DNA from: Prunella strophiata
Taxonomy: Eukaryota; Chordata; Aves; Passeriformes; Prunellidae
Assembly (NCBI GenBank): GCA_036583965.1
Contig: JAZBQD010000026.1
Span: 2,601,400-2,665,399 of the forward strand
Direction: 5' to 3'
DNA length: 64,000 bases
Shown here: piece by piece, positions 60,201 through 64,000 of the stretch
Numbering within the stretch: position 1 is the stretch's first letter
Layout: each line of letters begins with the position of its first letter
Notes under the pieces: generated by a model
Database searches by the model: none
What the model was told of the DNA's origin: nothing
Seen by the model: only the letters and a program-made list of their open reading frames with translations
Made by a program: the position numbers and the translations under genes

Positions 60201-62549
60201 GGGGGCTGATGTCCGTGGGGCGCCTCAGCGGGGTGGTCTTGACACGCGGCGACCGCCGGAGATCCGAGTCCTCCACGGGCACAGCGTCGTTCTCCGTGGA
60301 GGGCTCGCTGCCAGCACTGTGGTTTTGTTTTCCAGAATCAGAGTCTGCTGCCCCAGGCTGAGATGCATCAATGTCTTTAGATGCATCAACATCTTGAGAT
60401 GCATCAATGTCTTTAGATGCATCAACGTCTTTACTCTCCTTTTCTAGGTTGTTGTCTTGATCTTCAGCTTTAACTGTGGACTCTGAAAGGGAAACAGGAG
60501 TCAATTTTACAATCAGTTCTTTTGTTCCTTTAGCCGATGATTTTAACTTGGTACCACCTTTGGTATCTTTCACAGGAGTGTTCACTTTTGTATTTGAATT
60601 TGGAGTCTCATGATCTGTTGCAGTGTTTCCACTGTCCTGCTCATCTGACGGCATCTGAATCTCCATAGCAGACTCCAGAGTCTCAAAAATATCTTCAGGA
60701 ACGGATGAGGGGATGGACACGATATCCATGTCTAAAGCCTCTGTACTGTTGGGTTCATACTGCGGTTCTTCATTTCTGCCAGACTTTTTCTCTTCCCCAG
60801 GAGCTGCCTTGTTATCTGTCTGTTCAACTGAGGGAACACTTTGATCCATGGGCTCATTGTCAGGCCGCTCCGACACGACTTTTTTCTGTGTCTGTGTGGC
60901 GTCATCCTCTTCTAATGCCACATGTTCCTTTCCTTCATCTTTTTTCACCTCATTTTTTTCTGATCTAACCTCAGTTTTTTTCTCTTTGGTATTTTTATCT
61001 TTGATTTTAACATTCAATGCTTGAATCTCCAGGTTCAGGCCTTCTTCTAGTGACAGATGAGCTTTTTTCATGTCACTCAGCACAGATTTAAAAGCTTTCA
61101 GCTGGCACAGTTGCACAGTTGGGCTTATTTCTACATTTTCTGCAGCATTTTTCAAAAAGCTTACAAAGCTAGAATTCAGATTTGTTGTTGTTTCAATCAG
61201 TTTTTTTGTTTTCTTAAGCAAGTCTTTTGGCACCATTAGTGCTTTGTAAGAATACGTTAGTGAACCTGAATATGAATTATCTAATTTTTTTTCTTCCCCA
61301 TTACAGTTTGCATTATTTTTCTTTGGAGAAAACTTGACCGTGTGGTCACATATTTTACTTTTTTCATTTTCAACTCTCATCTTTTTTTTGTTTTGTTGAA
61401 GTAACTGTTCTAAATTTTCAAAGACACTGTCACAGGCAGTGACCAAGTCCAACAAAGGCTCTGGATGGCAAACATAACAGTGCCACTGGTTGTTTTCATC
61501 CAGGATAGTCGAGAGCTCCTTTCGGCCCAGGTTGCGCAAAATGCACTTTTTACAGAAGGCGTTATGGCAAAAGTCACAGCAAATCAAATTTCCACCTTCA
61601 GCACACCACCTGCAAGGATATTGAGAAAGGTAAGAGTTTTGTCTCCACGCCAACAAGGTGATAAATTATTAAGTTCACATATTGAAAAATTCAGGTGATG
61701 AACAGATATCTATTACTTGAAACCATCACTGAAAAGCTCAATGGCGAATTGCAAAGTCAGAAAATTCATGTTTTAGATTACCAGCTCACAAAGCTGAAAA
61801 GGTCAGTAATTTTTAAACAGAATTTCAGCACTGATTTCTTTAAAGAAGAGAAAAAATTAATTAAAACTCATTATCTCTGTTTCTTCTGAAAATCTGTGAT
61901 TTATTTTACAACAAAATTAATAAGCCTCAGTTGTTCTAGCCTTAACTCATATATTGCTACTGCAGTACACAAAAATAGGTGTGAAAAGTGGTGTTCAATA
62001 AGCTCATAGGAACCACAGGCTGCACAATTTTTAATGAATTACACATTTAGATATTTGACATAAGGACAGAGAAGTTCTTGATATTTCAAAAGTGGGAGAT
62101 GCATCTGGAGAACTAAGTTTCTCTGGCTCATAAAGTTTAGAACGTCAGATTCTAGCCCCATCTTTAAGGTGTTAGGAAGGTGGCATGTTATTTACCTAGA
62201 AATGTGATATCTTACAAGTATTTTATATTAGATTTTTTAAAAAATGTTTTCCTGTTCATTACTAAAACAGTTTAAAAAATCCTGAGGTTCAGTATTTCTT
62301 GTTGACAAGTAATTGTTGATTTAGCTCTTAAGTACTTGTCTTTACTTGTCAATAATGTCACAATTGCGAGGAAAAAGATCCCCAAACCAGTAGAGCTGTG
62401 GGTGTTACTTTAGTTTTTGTACATTTTTCCATTTTGCACACACTGCAGTTTTTGCACACATTGCAGCTTTTGTACACTTACCTACACTGTTCATCCATCC
62501 CATCTGAATCACGACTGATGTCATCACTCATGTAATACTTGTAGCAAGT
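21012..62549 (-). CDS. ATRX: ATRX chromatin remodeller, exons 8-35 (N-terminal part off the window)
   Basis: ATRX is a nuclear SNF2-family ATPase that, with DAXX, deposits histone H3.3 at telomeric and pericentric heterochromatin; its ADD domain reads H3K9me3 with unmodified K4. Twenty-eight exons cover about 2247 residues, corresponding to human residues from roughly 200 to the end at 2492. In order: end of the GATA-like finger (exon 8), PHD finger and Ser/Lys/Glu-rich region (exon 9), DAXX-binding helix (exons 10-11), basic/acidic linker (12-15), SNF2 N-lobe (16-22), linker (23-25), helicase C-lobe (26-30) and the C-terminal tail (31-35). All borders are GT/AG. Exons 9, 12, 30, 34 and 35 each contain one extra base; removing five bases makes the total 6744 nt, a multiple of three. 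Read literally, translation stops at 59941-59943. I interpret this as sequence error or a recent lesion, not an old pseudogene. Introns not listed separately hold nothing recognised. Confidence 0.95.
22028..22157 (-). CDS. ATRX: ATRX exon 34, one extra base
   Basis: Encodes [20 protein letters not shown] and on to [11 protein letters not shown], then one surplus base near 22040-22046 before the conserved KQQM. The donor is GTAAAA after ATG. Length is 130 nt, where 129 is expected from the phase-0 borders on both sides. Confidence 0.92.
22641..22736 (-). CDS. ATRX: ATRX exon 33
   Basis: 96 nt (32 codons, phase 0 at both ends) encoding [17 protein letters not shown] through [10 protein letters not shown]. 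Donor GTGAGT. Part of the C-terminal region that targets ATRX to nuclear bodies in mammals. Confidence 0.95.
23262..23384 (-). CDS. ATRX: ATRX exon 32
   Basis: 123 nt (41 codons) encoding [13 protein letters not shown] through [13 protein letters not shown]. Phase 0 at both ends; acceptor TTTTTCAG, donor GTAAGG. Two to five residues differ from human around the [11 protein letters not shown] segment. Confidence 0.95.
24455..24502. repeat. 24-bp tandem duplication in ATRX intron 31
   Basis: Two head-to-tail 24-base copies at 24455-24478 and 24479-24502, differing at one position. They lie about 60 bases downstream, in the ATRX direction, of exon 31. No function suggested. Confidence 0.8.
24565..24714 (-). 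CDS. ATRX: ATRX exon 31
   Basis: 150 nt (50 codons) encoding [20 protein letters not shown] and an acidic stretch [20 protein letters not shown]. Phase 0 at both ends. Length is identical to the human segment, with two substitutions near INKEYI. Confidence 0.95.
24715..28929 (-). other. ATRX intron 30
   Basis: 4.2 kb of AT-rich, unique-looking sequence. I see no exon, no clear CR1 and no RNA gene. A poly(A) tract lies at 26010-26022. Confidence 0.75.
28930..29125 (-). CDS. ATRX: ATRX exon 30, one extra base
   Basis: Encodes [20 protein letters not shown] through [14 protein letters not shown] at the end of the helicase C-lobe, then one surplus base in a GAA/AAG run (+ strand 28953-28966), then the conserved RDTPMLPK before donor GTGAGT. 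The length is 196 nt where 195 is expected. The acceptor is preceded by a (GT)n run. A literal reading continues out of frame and stops inside exon 31. Confidence 0.92.
30435..30612 (-). CDS. ATRX: ATRX exon 29: helicase motifs V and VI
   Basis: 178 nt encoding [20 protein letters not shown] (motif V, with the Thr-Lys-Ala-Gly core) and [20 protein letters not shown], whose R-V-Y-R-F-G-Q segment is motif VI with the arginine finger. Phase 2 in, phase 0 out. Essentially identical to mammals. Confidence 0.97.
31619..31727 (-). CDS. ATRX: ATRX exon 28
   Basis: 109 nt encoding [20 protein letters not shown] and then [15 protein letters not shown], which contains the helicase C-lobe motif YYRLDGST. 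One base difference gives WFRN where human has WLRN. Borders GT/AG, donor GTGAGA. Confidence 0.97.
33252..33355 (-). CDS. ATRX: ATRX exon 27: helicase motif IV
   Basis: 104 nt encoding [20 protein letters not shown] and [14 protein letters not shown]. The LVFSQS box is motif IV of SNF2 enzymes. Phase 2 in (completing Val), phase 1 out. Confidence 0.96.
33653..33806 (-). CDS. ATRX: ATRX exon 26
   Basis: 154 nt encoding [20 protein letters not shown], then [20 protein letters not shown] and [11 protein letters not shown]. The acceptor polypyrimidine tract on the - strand includes about 20 consecutive T (A-run on + at about 33811-33831), so polymerase slippage is likely here but lies outside coding sequence. 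Confidence 0.96.
33810..33845. repeat. Poly(A)/(T) tract forming the exon 26 acceptor
   Basis: An A-run on +, about 20 long with AAAAG interruptions, is the polypyrimidine tract of ATRX exon 26 on -. It is unusually long and pure; length variation could affect exon 26 use, though this is inference. Confidence 0.75.
34688..34857 (-). CDS. ATRX: ATRX exon 25
   Basis: 170 nt encoding a Lys run, then [20 protein letters not shown] and [20 protein letters not shown]. It belongs to the insert between the two helicase lobes. A run of nine A near the 5' end is in frame as read. Phase 2 in, phase 1 out. Confidence 0.95.
35022..35110 (-). CDS. ATRX: ATRX exon 24
   Basis: 89 nt encoding [20 protein letters not shown] and MSLSSDDYT, an acidic Ser-rich linker. 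Donor GTAATT after AAA, phase 2 out. Confidence 0.95.
35403..35533 (-). CDS. ATRX: ATRX exon 23
   Basis: 131 nt encoding [20 protein letters not shown] and [20 protein letters not shown]. The Gly-rich start differs slightly from human (VGNNSEGG). Phase 1 in, phase 0 out. Confidence 0.95.
36223..36340 (-). CDS. ATRX: ATRX exon 22
   Basis: 118 nt encoding [20 protein letters not shown] and then [19 protein letters not shown]. Phase 0 in, phase 1 out; donor GTATGT. Two substitutions relative to human. Confidence 0.96.
37349..37524 (-). CDS. ATRX: ATRX exon 21
   Basis: 176 nt encoding [20 protein letters not shown], then [20 protein letters not shown] and [18 protein letters not shown]. Phase 1 in (completing Tyr), phase 0 out. 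One clear substitution relative to human (STPV for STMV). Confidence 0.97.
37726..37863 (-). CDS. ATRX: ATRX exon 20: helicase motifs II and III
   Basis: 138 nt encoding [20 protein letters not shown] (motif II is DEGH, the Mg-ATP binding box of ATRX) and [17 protein letters not shown] (motif III). All catalytic residues are present. Phase 1 at both ends. Confidence 0.98.
39620..39960 (-). mobile_element. Probable ancient CR1 fragment
   Basis: AAGGGACCTCAGGGGATCAT followed by a decayed CCACAGCCTCTCT segment resembles the start of a reverse-oriented CR1 tail (the AAGGGACCTC word is the complement of the GGTCCCTT word). It is heavily mutated, so the extent and even the family are uncertain. 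Confidence 0.4.
40680..40895 (+). mobile_element. CR1 LINE 3' fragment
   Basis: Contains GAGAGGTTCAGGCTGGATAT, TTAGGAAAATTTCTTCATTG, a GCCCAGGGAGGTGGTGGAGT block, and ends with GGTCTTTTCCAACCTTAAAG and ATGATTCTAC. This is the word order of CR1 3' ends. 5'-truncated; antisense to ATRX. Confidence 0.85.
42815..42992 (-). CDS. ATRX: ATRX exon 19
   Basis: 178 nt encoding [20 protein letters not shown], then [20 protein letters not shown] and [19 protein letters not shown]. The MIIGYEMYR segment belongs to SNF2 motif Ib. Phase 0 in, phase 1 out. Confidence 0.97.
43197..43343 (-). CDS. ATRX: ATRX exon 18: helicase motif Ia
   Basis: 147 nt (49 codons) encoding [20 protein letters not shown], then [20 protein letters not shown]. 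The [11 protein letters not shown] box is motif Ia. Phase 0 at both ends; donor GTAAGA. Confidence 0.97.
43344..45183 (-). other. ATRX intron 17
   Basis: 1.8 kb intron; AT-rich, unique-looking, no exon, repeat family or RNA gene recognised. Confidence 0.75.
45184..45293 (-). CDS. ATRX: ATRX exon 17: Walker A (motif I)
   Basis: 110 nt encoding [20 protein letters not shown] and [16 protein letters not shown]. The nucleotide-binding Lys in GLGKT is present. Phase 1 in, phase 0 out; acceptor TCTTTAG, donor GTAAGA. Confidence 0.98.
45685..45826 (-). CDS. ATRX: ATRX exon 16
   Basis: 142 nt encoding [20 protein letters not shown], then [20 protein letters not shown] and LKPHQVD, the entry to the SNF2 ATPase. 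Phase 0 in, phase 1 out. RSIVTRL replaces human RNMVIKL. Confidence 0.96.
46210..46389 (-). CDS. ATRX: ATRX exon 15, short acidic segment
   Basis: 180 nt (60 codons) encoding [20 protein letters not shown], then a Lys/Glu/Arg-rich coiled segment [17 protein letters not shown]. In human ATRX a run of some two dozen mostly Glu residues lies between the SNSE and DENDDSK parts; here only a few acidic residues remain, without frame disturbance. Donor GTATAT. Confidence 0.95.
47016..47124 (-). CDS. ATRX: ATRX exon 14
   Basis: 109 nt encoding [20 protein letters not shown] and [16 protein letters not shown], containing a basic cluster KQKKKRRR that looks like a nuclear localisation signal. Phase 2 in, phase 0 out. 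Confidence 0.96.
47646..47739 (-). CDS. ATRX: ATRX exon 13
   Basis: 94 nt encoding [20 protein letters not shown] and [10 protein letters not shown], an acidic Ser-rich linker. Phase 1 in, phase 2 out; acceptor TTCCAAG, donor GTATGA. Confidence 0.93.
47740..49259 (-). other. ATRX intron 12
   Basis: 1.5 kb of unique-looking sequence between exons 13 and 12. No repeat family or RNA gene recognised. Confidence 0.75.
49260..49473 (-). CDS. ATRX: ATRX exon 12, one extra base
   Basis: The first half reads [20 protein letters not shown] in one frame. The second half, [20 protein letters not shown] then [20 protein letters not shown], is in the next frame, the switch falling at + strand 49402-49413 in a GAGGAGGAAGAAA run. 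Length is 214 nt where 213 is expected from the flanking phases (1 in, 1 out). Both halves match human ATRX. Donor GTACAT. Confidence 0.92.
49970..50100 (-). CDS. ATRX: ATRX exon 11: DAXX-binding helix
   Basis: 131 nt encoding [20 protein letters not shown], then [20 protein letters not shown]. The [14 protein letters not shown] helix is the segment through which ATRX grips the DAXX helical bundle, and it is unchanged. Phase 2 in, phase 1 out; donor GTAAGC at 49969. Confidence 0.97.
54711..54736. repeat. Poly(A) tract
   Basis: 26 consecutive A on +, followed by GGAAAAATTAATT. Could be a retroposon tail, but I recognise no element next to it. Confidence 0.8.
55750..56056 (-). other. CpG-dense intron 10 segment with basic in-frame extension of exon 10
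   Basis: Directly after the exon 10 donor the ATRX frame stays open for 73 codons to a TGA at 55834-55836. The predicted tail is about one third Lys/Arg (15 Arg, 10 Lys) with segments such as [13 protein letters not shown] and [14 protein letters not shown]. The DNA is CpG-dense in an otherwise AT-rich intron. It may be an alternative exon end, an intragenic CpG island or a foreign GC-rich insert. I recognise no homologue, and the reverse-strand frame through the same DNA is considered a shadow. Confidence 0.35.
56057..56135 (-). CDS. ATRX: ATRX exon 10
   Basis: 79 nt encoding [20 protein letters not shown] then DDPENR, an acidic segment just before the DAXX-binding helix. Phase 1 in, phase 2 out (Arg split with exon 11). 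Acceptor CTTTTTCAG, donor GTATGA. Confidence 0.95.
57236..57720 (-). mobile_element. Old CR1-like LINE fragment, reverse orientation
   Basis: Begins TTTCACAGAATCAAACAATA, then AAAGAGACATCTGGACATGC and CTACTCCAACTCCATCC, the decayed reverse complement of the CR1 tail, and continues with sequence resembling further CR1 (AGTTTTCCTTGATAAATG, CTCATCCTCTGGGCACACAT). Divergent; the inner boundary is approximate. Confidence 0.6.
57936..57964. repeat. Perfect 11-bp inverted repeat
   Basis: AAACTCTCCTA and its reverse complement TAGGAGAGTTT flank a 7-base loop. Related words (ACTCTCC, ACCTATAGG) recur at 57911-57930, so the structure probably arose by local duplication. Confidence 0.75.
58655..61609 (-). 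CDS. ATRX: ATRX exon 9: PHD finger and long Ser/Lys/Glu region, one extra base
   Basis: 2955 nt. It opens with [20 protein letters not shown] and later [19 protein letters not shown], the zinc-binding cysteines of the ADD PHD finger, followed by a helical segment and a long charged disordered region. [11 protein letters not shown] is the HP1 chromoshadow-binding type motif. [15 protein letters not shown] is conserved. One surplus G (+ strand CC at 59960-59961) breaks the frame after SRSSS, and the literal reading stops at 59941-59943; the next frame resumes conserved sequence through [20 protein letters not shown] to CQSSG. Phase 2 in, phase 1 out; donor GTGTGC. About 984 codons against roughly 995 in human. 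Confidence 0.95.
60358..60432 (-). repeat. In-frame 18-bp coding repeat in ATRX exon 9
   Basis: Four near-identical six-residue units of the form (K/Q)D(V/I)DAS, encoded by 18-base repeats with a GATGCATC core. The length is a multiple of three and the frame is kept. Human ATRX has no comparable repeat that I know of at this point. Confidence 0.85.
61610..62481 (-). other. ATRX intron 8
   Basis: 0.87 kb, AT-rich; no repeat family or RNA gene recognised. Confidence 0.8.
62482..62549 (-). CDS. ATRX: ATRX exon 8: end of ADD GATA-like finger
   Basis: 68 nt encoding [20 protein letters not shown] and QC, with Arg split into exon 9. The two cysteines belong to the GATA-like zinc finger of the ADD domain, whose first half must be in exons beyond the right edge. 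Acceptor TTCTTTACAG, donor GTAAGT. Confidence 0.94.
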
Positions 62550-64000
62550 CTGTAAAGAAAGAGGACAAGAAATTCTTTATTAAATCTCAACTGGGCTTCA
62601 GCAATTCATTAGATTTCAGCATGCATTAGGAGCAAGCCAGTAAAAGCAGCAGCTGCAAGGTCTTCAGCAGTCTAAGTCTTTTACATTTGTTTTAATCTAA
62701 AAAACATCTTCCATAGTCCCAAACCATGACTTATTTAGATGGCTCAAAGTTTGTTTGAAAATTAAACAGGTTTTTGGTTGATGGCTGCATATTTGTGTAT
62801 TTTAGAATATCAGTTGAATACTTCTCTCCAGTCTGAATGTTTCTTCGATCTATTTCCTAGGTAAATCAACACCACATCCTCCCTGACACAATTAATCCCA
62901 CATAAATTACAATTTTCAGCTGGATGCTCCTTATGTTACCATGTGATGCCATAAGGCTTTAGATTAAAAAGTCTTCAGCATTTATCATGATGTTAATATC
63001 CCAGAATTCCATTTCTGGATGCAAACAAAGCACCTTCATTTGAAAATTTGGTAATGGTAATAAAAAAATACAAATGACTCAGCTAAGAGTACTGATGGCT
63101 TCAATTGCTGAATTGTTGACACCAAATTTTGAAGGTTTGGTGTCATTTTTTTTCCCAGTTACTGAAGAATGTTCTCCCAGACTTGTAGCTCTAGACAGGC
63201 ATTAATACAATTCAGAATGCAGAATAGCTTCATCACCTGAACTGACAATGATGATGCCCCATTATCTGGAACAGACTTGCACATCTGTTCAACTAAACCA
63301 TCCAAACAACCAAAATCAACATAAAACCCCAGTAAAATCTGATGCTTAGACACTTGATGAAATATTCACAGTCAAAGGAAAACAACTTCTCAAGCCTGAG
63401 ACTTTTACCTAAGTAGGAGAAAAATAAGGGCAGAACTAGGCACAGAAATAGTGGAAGAGCTGGAGATGAGGGGCTTCCATTCCTCCCTCTCACATTCACA
63501 TAAGGCCATGTCCAATGAAGTAAAACCAGAGAAAATCAAGGGGAACAACCCTCGATGTAATTCACGTAGCAGAACTCCCAGTCAAGAGCTGCTGTTGAGC
63601 TCAACAGCCTGACCAGGTTACAAAAATGACCCAGGTCACTGGTCCCACTGCAGGAACACAGGAGTGCAAGGCCAGGAACATGAGCTGGGACTTCAATGGA
63701 GATGGAAAAAGGTCACCTTGTGAGCTGATTTTTGTAAAGCACATTTTGTAAAAGAAACAAGCCAGAATATGCAGAGAAGAACCAGCTTAGATGGGCATGG
63801 CTGAGTCTGTAACACTAATGAGGATCTGGGGAAGAGGAGGAGGAGCAGGGAAATGCTACATGTATATTATAACACAGAACTGTATCTCTATCTTTAGTAA
63901 TATCTTATAAATACAAAATCTACACCACTAGAGAAATATGCAAGATAGATCTCTGCAGCTCTTTGAAAGCTAACAGAGGTCTCCACAGCAGGAGGCAGGG
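62550..64000 (-). other. ATRX intron 7 (partial), to window edge
   Basis: No sequence resembling the upstream part of the ADD finger or the N-terminal ATRX exons is seen on the - strand here, so the preceding exon lies outside. AT-rich with short unrelated frames only; no repeat recognised. Confidence 0.7.

Noticed and set aside
21012..61609. Programmed +1 ribosomal frameshifting at five sites
   Set aside because: No stop or rare-codon stall stands at the shift points, and five such events in one mRNA are implausible. No ATRX orthologue is known to use frameshifting.
21012..62549. ATRX as a processed pseudogene
   Set aside because: All introns and canonical splice borders are present, and protein identity is high outside five one-base insertions. 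A retrocopy would lack introns.
62550..64000. A further ATRX exon (start of the ADD finger)
   Set aside because: No reverse-strand match to the expected Cys-x2-Cys segment of the GATA-like finger was found, so that exon must lie past the window edge.

Overview
The window is vertebrate nuclear DNA, almost certainly avian. It holds two intron-containing genes in tail-to-tail orientation: FGF16 on the + strand (coding exons 2497-12954) and most of ATRX on the - strand (coding exons 62549 down to 21012, N-terminal exons beyond the right edge). FGF16 next to ATRX is the gene order of human Xq21.1. Several fragments resemble the 3' end of CR1 LINEs, the typical bird/reptile retroposon, and ATRX is compact (28 exons in 41.5 kb), both pointing to a bird. 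The species cannot be fixed from the sequence.

Layout. 1-1150: degenerate GA-rich minisatellite with one clean 81-bp duplication. About 1190-2830: CpG island with the FGF16 promoter (CCAAT at 2299, TATA at 2332), a 24-codon upstream ORF and exon 1. 2774-12708: two FGF16 introns carrying CR1 3' fragments. 12709-13820: last FGF16 exon and an AU-rich 3' UTR with two poly(A) signals. 13820-18430: intergenic, no recognisable gene. 18430-21011: ATRX 3' UTR. 21012-62549: ATRX exons 35 to 8 (human-style numbering). 62550-64000: ATRX intron, no exon seen.

FGF16 is intact: exons of 277, 104 and 246 nt give a 208-residue secreted FGF9-subfamily ligand. In ATRX every visible exon has canonical GT/AG borders and the expected phases, and the PHD half of the ADD domain, the HP1-type motif, the DAXX-binding helix and all SNF2 helicase motifs are present. 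However, five exons (9, 12, 30, 34, 35) each carry exactly one surplus nucleotide. Without those five bases the 28 exons sum to 2248 codons including the stop. The preserved protein sequence argues for sequencing or assembly insertions, or a very recently disabled copy, rather than old decay.

Other points of interest: a CpG-dense, strongly basic in-frame extension directly after ATRX exon 10; a short in-frame read-through after exon 11 matching the known intron-11-retention isoform ATRXt; absence of the long mammalian poly-glutamate tract in exon 15; a four-unit six-residue repeat in exon 9; and a pair of opposed poly(A) signals in the intergenic space. I saw no prokaryotic or viral system, CRISPR array, tRNA or rRNA. 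The region is an ordinary vertebrate developmental/chromatin gene pair apart from these details.
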